Origin: Lactobacillus crispatus
Lineage (GTDB): Bacteria; Bacillota; Bacilli; Lactobacillales; Lactobacillaceae
Assembly (NCBI RefSeq): GCF_018987235.1
Contig: NZ_CP072197.1
Location: 2,175,090 to 2,239,089 of the forward strand
Length of the DNA stretch: 64,000 bases
Direction of reading: 5' to 3'
This document shows, piece by piece, positions 44,075-52,354 of the stretch. Within the stretch, counting starts at the first letter, position 1. Every line of letters starts with the position of its first letter. The notes under the pieces are model-generated. The model made no database searches. It was given only the letters and a program-made list of their open reading frames with translations, and was not told where the DNA came from. The position numbers and the translations under genes were made by a program.

Positions 44075-44406
44075 TTGGCTTTATCCTCTGGTGGTTCTTT
44101 GGTAAACATACAGAAACTGTCGGGACCGCTAATGTAGGCCAAGGATCACAAGAAGCAGATATCGTTGTTAAAGGCGGTTACTCCCCTTCAACGATTGTCT
44201 TAAAGCAAGGCGTTCCCGCCAAAGTGAACTTCGACATGCAGGACTCAACTGCCTGTTTATCTCATGTCGTCTTTGAACAACTTGGCGTTGACAAAGATTT
44301 AACTAAGCAAAAAGTTACTACAGTTGATATTCCGACTGATAAGAAAGGTACATATAATTTTGCCTGCGGGATGGATATGTTCCACGGTAAAGTCATTGTT
44401 AAATAA
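44068..44406 (+). CDS. Membrane-anchored cupredoxin-domain protein
   Basis: A 112-aa protein: a short N-terminal hydrophobic anchor (LIGFILWWFF) and a cupredoxin-like domain (about 30-112) with candidate copper ligands in STACLSHVVF and FACGMDMFHG (Cys, His, Cys, Met). I start it at GTG 44068, with GGAAAAGAG upstream and overlap with the end of copY. It is homologous to the next protein, which lacks the anchor. It may hold copper at the outer face of the membrane or pass it to the ATPase (inference). Confidence 0.75.
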   Translation: MLIGFILWWFFGKHTETVGTANVGQGSQEADIVVKGGYSPSTIVLKQGVPAKVNFDMQDSTACLSHVVFEQLGVDKDLTKQKVTTVDIPTDKKGTYNFACGMDMFHGKVIVK

Positions 44407-44418
44407 GGAGTTTACAAA

Positions 44419-44706
44419 ATGAGTATTTTTTCAAAGAATCAAACTAAAAAAGTTGTTGTTAATGCAGAAAATCATGGTTATAAACCAAACACAGTTACTT
44501 TCAAGCAAGGTAAACCAGCTCAATTAAAGTTTATTCCATCAGATAATATGGGCTGCATGAATGAAGTAGTCTCTAAAGATTTAAATTTTGACCAAAAATT
44601 AGATGGTAAAAAAGAAGTTACGATTGACATTCCAACTGACAAGCCAGGTACTTACACCTACGCTTGTGGAATGGATATGTTCCGCGGAAAGGTTGTTGTT
44701 AAATAA
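44419..44706 (+). CDS. Soluble cupredoxin-domain copper-binding protein
   Basis: A 95-aa cytosolic protein without signal or anchor; one cupredoxin-like domain with NMGCMNEVV and [10 protein letters not shown] carrying Cys and Met ligands. It is a paralogue of the preceding anchored protein. The stop overlaps the ATPase start by one base. Since the ATPase that follows lacks the N-terminal heavy-metal domain normally found in CopA, this small protein is a good candidate for the copper donor, in place of a CopZ/HMA chaperone (inference). Confidence 0.8.
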   Translation: MSIFSKNQTKKVVVNAENHGYKPNTVTFKQGKPAQLKFIPSDNMGCMNEVVSKDLNFDQKLDGKKEVTIDIPTDKPGTYTYACGMDMFRGKVVVK

Positions 44707-46646
44707 TGAAACTTTCAAACATTAAGCGCTTCTGGATCTCATTTATTCTAGCTATTCCAATGCTAATCCAGATGTTCGCCATGCCCTTTCACTGGATGAT
44801 GCCAGGCTATAATTGGATCGCTTTTATCACGACTACAATCATTATGGCGATTTCCGCTGCCCCTTACTGGAGCAGTGCTTGGGCCGCTTTTAAACACCAT
44901 AACGCTAATATGAACACATTAGTAGCCGTCGGTACTTCTGTAGCTTACTTTTACAGTATCTTTGCTATGTTTACTGGACGTGAAGTCTACTTTGAAAGTG
45001 CTGCTTTCGTCACCGTCTTCGTTTTGCTCGGGGATGCAATGGAAGAAAAGATGCACAATAATGCCTCGAATGCTTTAGCTAAACTAATTGATCTGCAAGC
45101 TAAAGATGCTGAAGTTGAACGTGATGGCAAATTCATTAAGTTGCCACTAGATCAAGTTAAAGTTGGTGACATCATTCGCGTTAAGCCTGGTGAAAAAGTC
45201 CCTGTAGATGGCGTGATTGTTGACGGTTCATCGACTCTTGATGAATCAATGGTTACGGGTGAAAGTATGCCAGTTACTAAGAAAAAAGGCGACGATGTTG
45301 TTGGCTCAACCATCAATACTAATGGGACTTTTACCTTCAAAGCAACTAAGGTCGGTAGTGACACGATGCTTTCGCAGATTGTTGATTTAGTTAAAAAAGC
45401 TCAAACCAGCCATGCGCCGATTCAAAACCTAACTGATAAAATATCTAATATCTTTGTCCCAGTTGTTTTAATCATTGCAATTCTGACTTTCGTTATCTGG
45501 TACGTCTTCTTAGGTGCAACATTAGTTAGCGCCATGCTCTTTGCCGTCTCAGTGGTTGTTATTGCTTGTCCTTGTGCGCTAGGTTTAGCTACTCCAACTG
45601 CCTTAATGGTCGGTACAGCACGTAGCGCCAAGATGGGCGTTTTAATCAAGAACGGTGAAGTCCTCGAAGAAGTTAGCGACATCGATACCGTTGTATTTGA
45701 CAAGACTGGTACGATTACCGTTGGCAAGCCACAAGTTACTAATGTTGTAGGTGATAAAAACAAGGTCTTAACTATTGCAGCTAGTTTGGAAGAAAATTCT
45801 GAGCACCCACTAGCAACTGCCGTAGTTAAAACAGCACAAGAAGCCAATATTACAATTAAGCCTGTCAAAAACTTTGCAGCTATTGAAGGCCGCGGAGTTA
45901 AGGCAAACTATGGCAATCAAGAAGCTTTTGTTGGTAGCGATCGTTTATTAGAAGATATTTCTATTTCCCAGGAAATGAAAGATCAGGCTCTCCAACTTCA
46001 AAAAGAAGCAAAAACTGTAGTCTATGTTGGCCTAGGTAATGACATCATTGGCTTAATTGCCATTCAAGATGTACCTAAAGCAAGTTCTAAGCAAGCAATT
46101 GCGGAACTTAAAAAGCGTGGTTTAAAGACGGTGATGCTTACCGGTGATAACCAAAATGTTGCCGAAGCTATTGGCCGTGAAGTCGGAATTGATCAAGTTA
46201 TAGCAGGCGTTCTGCCAACTGAAAAAGCTACTGAGATCAAGAAACTACAAAATGAAGGCAATAAAGTGGCCTTTGTCGGTGATGGTATTAACGACGCACC
46301 TGCACTGTCTACAGCTGATGTCGGCATCGCCATGGGATCAGGTACCGATATTGCTATTGAATCTGGTGGCATTGTTCTCGTTCAAAATGACTTAATGGGC
46401 GTAGTTAGAGCGCTTGAGATCTCTAAGAAGACTTTCAACAGAATCAAATTAAACCTCTTCTGGGCTCTTATTTACAACACTATTGGTATTCCAATTGCAG
46501 CAGGTTTATTCATGGCCTTTGGTCTGCAGCTTAGTCCTGAACTTGCAGGTTTAGCTATGGCCTTCTCTTCTGTTTCTGTTGTAACTAGTTCACTTTTATT
46601 GAATAAAACAAAAATTGCTGGTGAAACAGCTCAAGTTTCAAAGTAA
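44706..46646 (+). CDS. copA: Copper-translocating P1B-type ATPase
   Basis: A 646-aa ATPase exporting Cu(I). It has eight membrane helices, the metal-translocation motif Cys288-Pro-Cys290 ([10 protein letters not shown]), the phosphorylated Asp-332 in DKTGT, the TGES actuator loop (TGESMPV about 180), HP motif in SEHPLA and the hinge [10 protein letters not shown]. It begins directly with a membrane helix, without HMA domains or a His-rich tail, which makes it a short CopA/CopB-like form. It is coupled to the cupredoxin gene (one-base overlap). Its 3' end overlaps the convergent Crp/Fnr gene by 9 bp. A Noc-box-like palindrome lies inside at 45962. Confidence 0.92.
   Translation: MKLSNIKRFWISFILAIPMLIQMFAMPFHWMMPGYNWIAFITTTIIMAISAAPYWSSAWAAFKHHNANMNTLVAVGTSVAYFYSIFAMFTGREVYFESAAFVTVFVLLGDAMEEKMHNNASNALAKLIDLQAKDAEVERDGKFIKLPLDQVKVGDIIRVKPGEKVPVDGVIVDGSSTLDESMVTGESMPVTKKKGDDVVGSTINTNGTFTFKATKVGSDTMLSQIVDLVKKAQTSHAPIQNLTDKISNIFVPVVLIIAILTFVIWYVFLGATLVSAMLFAVSVVVIACPCALGLATPTALMVGTARSAKMGVLIKNGEVLEEVSDIDTVVFDKTGTITVGKPQVTNVVGDKNKVLTIAASLEENSEHPLATAVVKTAQEANITIKPVKNFAAIEGRGVKANYGNQEAFVGSDRLLEDISISQEMKDQALQLQKEAKTVVYVGLGNDIIGLIAIQDVPKASSKQAIAELKKRGLKTVMLTGDNQNVAEAIGREVGIDQVIAGVLPTEKATEIKKLQNEGNKVAFVGDGINDAPALSTADVGIAMGSGTDIAIESGGIVLVQNDLMGVVRALEISKKTFNRIKLNLFWALIYNTIGIPIAAGLFMAFGLQLSPELAGLAMAFSSVSVVTSSLLLNKTKIAGETAQVSK
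45962..45977. promoter_or_regulatory. Noc-box-like palindrome inside the copper ATPase gene (14/16)
   Basis: TATTTCCCAGGAAATG; the inner 14 bases match ATTTCCCGGGAAAT except one central position. It encodes ISQE in the nucleotide-binding domain, a poorly conserved place where a DNA site could be tolerated. Confidence 0.45.
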
Positions 46647-47282
46647 AATAATTCTCCGACCGGATATTTTAATCCGGTTTTCTTTTTGTAAATTTTTCAA
46701 TTTGCGACTTAAAGTTTCAGCAGTAATACCCAAATATGATGCTAAGTCTTTCTTTTTTAACTTTAATTCCACATTTTTACTCCCCTGTTTTTGAGCTAAG
46801 TCTTGCAAATAGGCCATTAAGCGTTCCTGAGCATCCATTGAATTGCGCCGAATAGAGTTAGTTTCGATTGTAACCAGCTGCTCGCCAAAATTATTAAGCA
46901 AATTCAATGCTAAATCTGGCGTCTTTTTCAATAACTTTTGAAAATCACGACGCTCAATAGAACAAACATAAGTATCTTGTAAAGCCTGCACAAAGTTTTC
47001 CTGGGCATGTTCTTGAAAAAGATTCTGCTGTCCATTAGCATCGCCTTGATTCAGCACACCTAATACGGTCTCTTTACCGTCTTCGTTGAGATTGTAAATC
47101 TTGGCACTGCCTTGATCCATAAAAAGCATTCCGTTCTTACCATCACCTGGTTGTCGAATAATACTGCCTTTTGGAAAATATTCTTGGTGCGTTGAAATTG
47201 GTACTAGTTTTTCTAACATTTCATTTGGCAAATTTTTAAATATGGCTGCTTTGCGAATACAAGCCATGGGTGAATGTTGCAT
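46638..47282 (-). CDS. Crp/Fnr-family transcriptional regulator
   Basis: A 214-aa regulator: N-terminal cyclic-nucleotide-binding-like beta roll (about 10-120, with [20 protein letters not shown]), long dimer helix and C-terminal winged helix ([21 protein letters not shown], recognition helix about 180-192). No N-terminal Cys cluster for an iron-sulfur centre, so it resembles the FLP-type proteins of lactic acid bacteria that sense redox through a few Cys (here Cys-8 and Cys-107) more than true Fnr. GAGG precedes the ATG. An FNR-type box lies in its divergent promoter region. Confidence 0.87.
   Translation of the reverse strand: MQHSPMACIRKAAIFKNLPNEMLEKLVPISTHQEYFPKGSIIRQPGDGKNGMLFMDQGSAKIYNLNEDGKETVLGVLNQGDANGQQNLFQEHAQENFVQALQDTYVCSIERRDFQKLLKKTPDLALNLLNNFGEQLVTIETNSIRRNSMDAQERLMAYLQDLAQKQGSKNVELKLKKKDLASYLGITAETLSRKLKNLQKENRIKISGRRIILL
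46659..46688 (+). terminator. Terminator of the copper operon, inside the Crp/Fnr gene
   Basis: ACCGGAT pairs with ATCCGGT over a short AT loop, followed by T-rich sequence on plus. It lies within the last codons of the convergent Crp/Fnr gene. Confidence 0.65.
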
Positions 47283-47296
47283 AAAAGCCTCATTTC

Positions 47297-47310
47297 TTGA
47301 TCTAAGTCAA
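47297..47310. promoter_or_regulatory. FNR/FLP-type box
   Basis: TTGATCTAAGTCAA matches the consensus TTGATNNNNATCAA at nine of ten defined positions, between the divergent Crp/Fnr gene and the gene at 47375. It is the likely target of the adjacent regulator. Confidence 0.7.
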
Positions 47311-47374
47311 TTTATTTTTATCTGCATCTTAATACAATGTATTTAACAACTCAAGCAGAAAGGAAATATTAATC

Positions 47375-47929
47375 ATGACTAAATACATCGCACATATTGA
47401 GCCTTTAAACGCTGAAAAAATTGGTACTAAGGCACACGGTACTGCCACTTTTGAAGAAAAAGGTGATCAACTACATATTCACGTTGAGATGTTTGATACT
47501 CCAGCAAATATTGAACACTGGGAACATTTCCATGGCTTCCCGAATGGTCAAAAAGCTCATGTACCAACTGCAGCTCAAGACGTTAACCATGATGGCTTTA
47601 TTGATTTACCAGAAACTGAGCCGGTCTCAGGAACTACAATGGTGCCACTTGATGATGCCCCAGAAAACATGAATATTCCTCATGATGGTTATCCTGTTGC
47701 CGACAGTAATGGACATTATGAATATGAGATTGATGTCTCATTAACAAAGCTACAAAAGAAATTCAAAGCTGCCTTTGGTAGCGATAAACTACAACTAGAC
47801 AAGCGTGTAGTTTACGTTCATGGTGTACCTGCAGATCTGGAATTACCTGATACTGTAGGTGGTTGCGTAATGAGTTATGATGCCCATACTACCTTGCCAA
47901 TCGCAGCTGGTGAAATTGAAAAAGCTTAA
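47375..47929 (+). CDS. Conserved protein of unknown function with EF-hand-like loop
   Basis: A 184-aa cytosolic protein without signal peptide or membrane helix. It is rich in His, Asp and Glu; residues 50-56 read HWEHFHG and a loop DVNHDGFIDLPE (about 70-81) has the spacing of an EF-hand calcium-binding loop. A single Cys lies in VGGCVMSYDAH. The architecture suggests a metal-binding protein; a CHRD-like beta fold is possible. It is divergent from the Crp/Fnr gene across an FNR-type box, so it is probably a redox- or metal-stress gene. AAAGGAAA precedes the ATG. Confidence 0.72.
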   Translation: MTKYIAHIEPLNAEKIGTKAHGTATFEEKGDQLHIHVEMFDTPANIEHWEHFHGFPNGQKAHVPTAAQDVNHDGFIDLPETEPVSGTTMVPLDDAPENMNIPHDGYPVADSNGHYEYEIDVSLTKLQKKFKAAFGSDKLQLDKRVVYVHGVPADLELPDTVGGCVMSYDAHTTLPIAAGEIEKA

Positions 47930-47932
47930 GTT

Positions 47933-47960
47933 AAAAGCCATTCCTTGTGAATGGCTTTTT
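47933..47960 (+). terminator. Terminator after the unknown gene
   Basis: AAAAGCCATTC pairs with GAATGGCTTTT over a five-base loop with a T-run. Confidence 0.85.
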
Positions 47961-48016
47961 GCATCCTTTCTTATTTTTTGATAGCATAGATATAGATTAT
48001 GTAAAGTATCTAAGAA

Positions 48017-48054
48017 AAGGAGATGTTTTATAAGTAGGCTTAGATCCTACTCTT
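48017..48054 (+). promoter_or_regulatory. Structured leader with distant ribosome binding site
   Basis: The only good site, AAGGAG (48017-48022), lies 32 nt before the ATG at 48055. A hairpin, GTAGG (48034-48038) with CCTAC (48046-48050), could fold between them and shorten the effective distance to about 15 nt. The in-frame TAA at 48031 rules out a start closer to the site. Confidence 0.5.
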
Positions 48055-49419
48055 ATGGAGAATAACGAAAAAATTATCCAAGAAAAGAAACGCGAAAAAT
48101 TTATTAAAACTAAAAAGAATTACAAGCGTGCACCACTAATGTCAGTTCACTTAAGAGTGATGATGGCCGTTATCTTAGGTCAAATCGCCTGTGGCTATTC
48201 CCTGGGAATTAGTGGTACCGCTCTTTCTAATGCAGCTAAATATATCAACATTAGTGACTTCTGGACTGGATTAATTGGGGCTGGTGCTTTAATTGGCCTT
48301 GCTGGTAGTCTTTTGGTCGGTCGACTTTCTGATAAAATCGGTCGCCGTAAACTCTTAATGTGGAATATGTATATATTAGCTGCTTTTTCTTTATTACATC
48401 TAATAACCGCTAATTTTAGCTTAACCTTTATCCTCCGTATTGGAATTGGTTTAATGATTGCTGTTGACTATACTGTAGGGAATGCCTTGTTAACCGAATG
48501 GCTACCTAAGGGTGAAGACAGCAAGCGCCAGAGTCATTTATTAATCTACTGGACTATTGGTTTTATTTTGTCTTACCTAGCTGGTAGTTTTATCACTGGA
48601 TTTGATAGTTATACTTGGCAAATAATCTTAGCAACAAGTGCAGTACCTGCACTAGTAACTGCTATCTTCAGAAGTCTTTTCCCACTCCCTGCTTCACCAG
48701 GCTGGCTAGCAAGTAAGGGTAAGATTAAGACGGCCAACAAGGTCATTCGTAAGCACATGGGACGCAAATGGAGATTACCTGCCCGCTTTATGAAGCGGAA
48801 TAAAAAGAAAACGCCTAGAAATATTTCCTGGGCAATTTTATTTTCCAAGCAATATCTGCGACGTACTCTAGTAGGTGGGGTTTTCTATGCCTGCCAAGCC
48901 TTCTCATTTTTCGGTATTAGTATCTTCTTGCCAATTTTATTACAAAGCATGAATATCACTAGTGGAAATATCTCAGGAATTATCTACAATGGTGGGATGT
49001 TCATTGGTGTGCTAATCGGTACCTGGATCTTTAACAAGGTTAGCCGCCGCTTCTATCTTATCAGTAATTTTCTAATCTCAGGTCTGCTAATCGGCATTTT
49101 AGCAATAGTACCTAACTTAAATTCAATACTTAAATTAGGTATTTTTACGTTATTTGCGATTATTTTATCAGCTGGTTTGATCCTAGATTATCCTTATCCG
49201 ACTGAATTATTTGATCTGAAGGTACGAGCAACTGGTGTAGGTACTTGTATTACAATCAGCCGAATCGGGGCTGCCGCAGGGACTTTCTTATTGCCCGTCT
49301 TAACTAATGTGGGTGGTGCTAGCCTGGCAATGCTAGTTTGTGCGATTGTTTTACTCTTTGCCTTTATCGTTTGCCTCATCTGGGCACCGGAGACCTCACC
49401 CCAATTTATGAAAAAATAA
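48055..49419 (+). CDS. MFS transporter, sugar-porter-like
   Basis: A 454-aa major facilitator protein with 12 membrane helices and a basic N-terminal tail of about 30 residues (IIQEKKREKFIKTKKNYKR). The loop 2-3 motif GRLSDKIGRRKLLM (about 99-112) is the MFS signature; a loop of about 50 residues separates the two halves. The pattern is that of the sugar porter or metabolite:H+ symporter families. The substrate is unknown. Translation initiation is unusual (see the leader). It is monocistronic. Confidence 0.85.
   Translation: MENNEKIIQEKKREKFIKTKKNYKRAPLMSVHLRVMMAVILGQIACGYSLGISGTALSNAAKYINISDFWTGLIGAGALIGLAGSLLVGRLSDKIGRRKLLMWNMYILAAFSLLHLITANFSLTFILRIGIGLMIAVDYTVGNALLTEWLPKGEDSKRQSHLLIYWTIGFILSYLAGSFITGFDSYTWQIILATSAVPALVTAIFRSLFPLPASPGWLASKGKIKTANKVIRKHMGRKWRLPARFMKRNKKKTPRNISWAILFSKQYLRRTLVGGVFYACQAFSFFGISIFLPILLQSMNITSGNISGIIYNGGMFIGVLIGTWIFNKVSRRFYLISNFLISGLLIGILAIVPNLNSILKLGIFTLFAIILSAGLILDYPYPTELFDLKVRATGVGTCITISRIGAAAGTFLLPVLTNVGGASLAMLVCAIVLLFAFIVCLIWAPETSPQFMKK
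48822..48837. promoter_or_regulatory. Weak Noc-box-like sequence (13/16) in the MFS gene
   Basis: TATTTCCTGGGCAATT resembles TATTTCCCGGGAAATA imperfectly, within a coding region; included for completeness of the set. Confidence 0.25.
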
Positions 49420-49438
49420 AATAATCAATATTCTACAC

Positions 49439-49476
49439 AAAAAGACAGATTACATATGATGCAATCTGTCTTTTCT
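49439..49476. terminator. Bidirectional terminator, MFS gene and small protein gene
   Basis: AAAGACAGATT pairs with AATCTGTCTTT around a loop of about 11 nt; A-run on the left, T-run on the right. Confidence 0.85.
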
Positions 49477-49628
49477 TATTTCTTATCTTTTTTCTTCTTG
49501 TCCTTAGAATCCTTATTTAATAATTCTTCTGGATCCTTATGCTTAGGCGTCTTCTTTGGATCTGGTACAGTCGCAAAGCGATCAAGCATCTTCTGTAAGT
49601 TATTAGGGTTGTCAAAAGTTAATCCCAT
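49476..49628 (-). CDS. Small conserved protein (50 aa), SPJ_0845-like
   Basis: A 50-aa protein starting MGLTFDNPNNLQKMLDRFAT and ending in a run of Lys and Asp (NKDSKDKKKKDKK). The ATG at 49628 has an AAAGGAAG site, and a terminator follows directly, supporting expression as its own unit. The MGLTF...MLDRFATVPDP pattern recalls the SPJ_0845 family of very short lactic-acid-bacterial proteins, a match from memory. The function is unknown; the acidic/basic tail suggests disorder. It is too short for most gene finders. Confidence 0.78.
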   Translation of the reverse strand: MGLTFDNPNNLQKMLDRFATVPDPKKTPKHKDPEELLNKDSKDKKKKDKK

Positions 49629-49688
49629 AAAACATCTTCCTTTCGTTTTCTCAATTATATTAAAATTTCAATTCAAATGACAATAATT

Positions 49689-50798
49689 TTAACCCTCATT
49701 ATCAATAAATTGTTGCATCTTAATCATTTCTGAACCAGCCAGATCAACACTAATTAAATCACTATAATCATGATCGCTAGTATCTCCTAAACCATATTCA
49801 GTTACAATTTTTAGGTCGAAGCCACTATCAGAGCGATCTTCAATTAAGCCTAACCGATCAGGATAATGATAAATTGAATCACTAATTTTCACTATTTGAT
49901 CTTCGGGCCAATTATCAATAATTTCTGCCGGTGACTGAATTTCATCCCGTAATTTAACTGAACGCTCCAGCCTGTCCGGATCAAAACTGCCATTATTTTT
50001 TTGCCATTGAACTAAAAAATTAAAGAAGAGCAAGCGCTCGGAATCTTCAGTAATATGCGTTATATGGCTCCTAGCAATCACTGCAATTGATTCAACCTGC
50101 CCTAACTCATTGATGCTCTCGAATACCAGATTATCATCGTCATACTTGAGTACTTTACCAATAGCAAAACTACCATATTGATCATCAAAGGTATAATCAA
50201 AATAAATTTCAACCAGATCCAAGTCGTTAGTGAATTCTTGCTTCTGTGATTGCCGCAAATATTGGGTAAATAAGCGATTATCAATGGCATTAGTGTCGAC
50301 ACAAACAATATCGTCAAGTGGTATAACGGTGGCATAATGCTCTAAAGTTAATTCATTGCGTTCTAAAATACGCACCTCTTGCTGATCAAGTTGAGTAATT
50401 AAGCCAGTGTAAGTAGCACCTGTATTCACCTCAAAAGTTGTAAAAGGTTGCGCGTCAGCTACGTTAATCAGTAAATCATGCAGATTAGTAAAATCCCAGG
50501 CTAACACTGTCTTATTTAATTGCTCTAGGTTAAATGAATCCTTAACTTGGGTAATCATATAATAGCGTAGATTAGGCGTATCGTCTTCAATCTTAGCTAC
50601 TTGATCTTCTTTAATAAAGACGATTCCACCTAAATTACCGCCTTGATCGATTGATTCAAAGGTAATCCAGCCATGATGTTGCGTGATAATGCGGCCAATA
50701 TAGTAAGAATTTGCATCAACTACCGTAATACTTGAATCCCCATCTAAGTTATATTTTTCTTGATCAGCCTTAAGCGTGATTTGTACAAGTTTATTCAA
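49689..50798 (-). CDS. Unknown protein built of four Sm-like repeats
   Basis: A 369-aa cytosolic, acidic protein without signal or membrane segments. Four repeats of about 85-95 residues can be aligned by eye: GRIITQHHGWITFESIDQGG (about 35), GLITQLDQQEVRILERN (about 130), GKVLKYDDDNLVFESINELG (about 222) and GLIEDRSDSGFDLKIVTEYG (about 320). Each is followed by an I-x-x-x-x-I-x-x-I strand, the G-x-I...I-x-F-E pattern seen in LSm/Hfq-like beta barrels. It starts with TTG at 50798 behind GAGGGGG. I do not know the family. It is monocistronic. Confidence 0.65.
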   Translation of the reverse strand: MNKLVQITLKADQEKYNLDGDSSITVVDANSYYIGRIITQHHGWITFESIDQGGNLGGIVFIKEDQVAKIEDDTPNLRYYMITQVKDSFNLEQLNKTVLAWDFTNLHDLLINVADAQPFTTFEVNTGATYTGLITQLDQQEVRILERNELTLEHYATVIPLDDIVCVDTNAIDNRLFTQYLRQSQKQEFTNDLDLVEIYFDYTFDDQYGSFAIGKVLKYDDDNLVFESINELGQVESIAVIARSHITHITEDSERLLFFNFLVQWQKNNGSFDPDRLERSVKLRDEIQSPAEIIDNWPEDQIVKISDSIYHYPDRLGLIEDRSDSGFDLKIVTEYGLGDTSDHDYSDLISVDLAGSEMIKMQQFIDNEG

Positions 50799-50863
50799 TT
50801 TTTCGCCCCCTCTTTTTTCTTCCGTGAATTTAATTGTCGCCTAATCATTATTTTTCTGCAAGA

Positions 50864-50891
50864 AAAAAGAAGATGGTTTAGCCATCTTCTA
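50864..50891 (-). terminator. Terminator of the SLAP-domain gene
   Basis: AGAAGATGG pairs with CCATCTTCT over a five-base loop; on the minus strand a run of six T residues follows. Confidence 0.85.
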
Positions 50892-50931
50892 ATATTGAGT
50901 TAATTCTGTAGAATTTTGGAGCTAACGAATA

Positions 50932-52065
50932 TTACTTCTTTTTTGCAGCTGCCTCAGCTTCTGCTGCTGTGTTTGAAGGGGTTAACGAAGTACTGTTTGG
51001 ATCAAAACGCACATCGCTTGCTTTTACATAACCATCAGCAAATTGGACTTCACCTTGATTACTATAGACAGATTTACCAACTAAGTGATAAAACAGTTCT
51101 GCCTTATTTTCACTTGGTACCCAGATGTAAAGCAACTTATTTACCTTGTATCTTCCACCTTGTTTTCTAACTTGATCGCCCTTGAAGTCAATCTTGTTTC
51201 CGTTAGCATCATAGATATCAGTTGGCTTAATAAATTGAATTAGTGATTTTTTAGTATGATAATAATTTTGAACTGGAATATCTTTAGCAGCTTTAACATT
51301 GAAATTATAAATCCAATAATCAGTTCCCTTAATATGATAGATTGCTAATTCGTTGTCATCGTCACCATCTCTACCAGTATCAGCACGTGTCCCTTGCTCT
51401 AAACGATCCACTGTAAACTTATCACCTTGTTTTGCGTATTTTCCTGAAGGCTGAACTGCATCTTTATCAGGTACTTCAACAAAAAGAGCAGCACGTTTAT
51501 CAGTTACAGTAACAGTCGTTTCTTCTGATTTAGTTGTTTGAGACGAAGAAGAACTAGTGTTGTTATTTGTATTAACACTAATTACAGGACCTAAATTATA
51601 AGACTTAATGTACTGTTTATTAGGTCCACCTATTCTAAAGTAATGCTTTCCGTTCTTAAATTTGTATGAACCACCATAAGTCGTGATAGTTTCACCCTTA
51701 TACAATTTCCAACGGTTATTGTAAGATGTTCTGCCAGTTGAGGTACGATAAATGTAAGTATTATGAGTAATCTTACGTGTTACACCATCAATGTTGGTAG
51801 CCTTTATGTATTGATCCTTGCCGCTTACTTTATAGTAAAGCGAGCCGTCAATTTTTACAGGGTTGCTTTCAACAGTGACATATTGATAGGCATTGTATTT
51901 TACACCTGTGCTGTTACCATCCTTGTCGTAAGCTAAAGCAGTATGCATAACTGCTTTAGTCGTAGCAGCTTGTACTTCATTAGTTGTATTAGTCAAAACA
52001 GCCAAGGGTGCAACTGTCATTAATGCAGCTGCAGAAATTAATGCAATCTTATTTTTCTTCATCAT
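50932..52065 (-). CDS. SLAP-domain S-layer-associated surface protein
   Basis: A 377-aa exported protein with a signal peptide (KKNKIALISAAALMTVAPLA, cleavage near VQAA). The mature part has one SLAP-like module at about 40-180 (SLYYKVSGKDQYIKATNIDG, and a second half with KGETITTYGG), a Ser/Thr/Asn-rich linker (about 170-195), and a second region of about 180 residues with further SH3-like beta strands. The tail is Ala/Glu/Lys-rich (AAEAEAAAKKK). SLAP modules attach proteins to the wall of S-layer-bearing lactobacilli. ATG 52065 is chosen because AAAAGG lies six bases before it. Confidence 0.82.
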   Translation of the reverse strand: MMKKNKIALISAAALMTVAPLAVLTNTTNEVQAATTKAVMHTALAYDKDGNSTGVKYNAYQYVTVESNPVKIDGSLYYKVSGKDQYIKATNIDGVTRKITHNTYIYRTSTGRTSYNNRWKLYKGETITTYGGSYKFKNGKHYFRIGGPNKQYIKSYNLGPVISVNTNNNTSSSSSQTTKSEETTVTVTDKRAALFVEVPDKDAVQPSGKYAKQGDKFTVDRLEQGTRADTGRDGDDDNELAIYHIKGTDYWIYNFNVKAAKDIPVQNYYHTKKSLIQFIKPTDIYDANGNKIDFKGDQVRKQGGRYKVNKLLYIWVPSENKAELFYHLVGKSVYSNQGEVQFADGYVKASDVRFDPNSTSLTPSNTAAEAEAAAKKK

Positions 52066-52123
52066 AATCATCCTTTTCAAATCTCTACACTGCTATTATA
52101 TTCTCTAAAGCTAATTAAAGCAT

Positions 52124-52161
52124 TAAAAAGAGCATCAAATCGTATCGATTTAATGCTCTAA
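52124..52161 (-). terminator. Terminator downstream of the ClC gene
   Basis: AGAGCATTAAATCG pairs with CGATTTGATGCTCT, followed on minus by five T residues. It lies 200 bp beyond the ClC stop, after the short ORF at 52181, so that stretch is transcribed. Confidence 0.8.
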
Positions 52162-52180
52162 ATTAATTATTCAACTAAAA

Positions 52181-52354
52181 CTATTCGTTCCAGCTTACCT
52201 CATAGATCTTGTTAGAAATGGTCTTGTTCTTACCGCCAACAGTCTTGTGGTATGCCACAGTTAAGTAGCAGTGATTTTCATTAAGAATTTGAATACTTTG
52301 TGAAATAAAATCGTACACAAAAACCCATAATGTAGTGAGAGTAACGATCTTTTT
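52181..52354 (-). pseudogene. Short ORF or gene remnant after the ClC stop
   Basis: After the ClC TAG codon (52355-52357) the same frame stays open for 57 codons to a TAG at 52181. The peptide includes FISQSIQILNENHCYLTVAY and ends KTISNKIYEVSWNE, which looks like real protein sequence rather than noise. There is no convincing start codon with a ribosome binding site (a GTG lies near 52322). It may be a remnant of a lost gene, or part of a longer ancestral gene. The terminator at 52124 follows it. Confidence 0.4.

Noticed and set aside
48195..48209. TATTCCCTGGGAATT in the MFS gene as another Noc box
   Set aside because: The symmetry has an odd centre (TTCCC-T-GGGAA), so half-site spacing differs from the other palindromes.
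49456..49680. Plus-strand ORF of 74 codons after the MFS gene
   Set aside because: It overlaps the terminator and is antisense to the better supported 50-aa minus-strand gene with a proper ribosome binding site.
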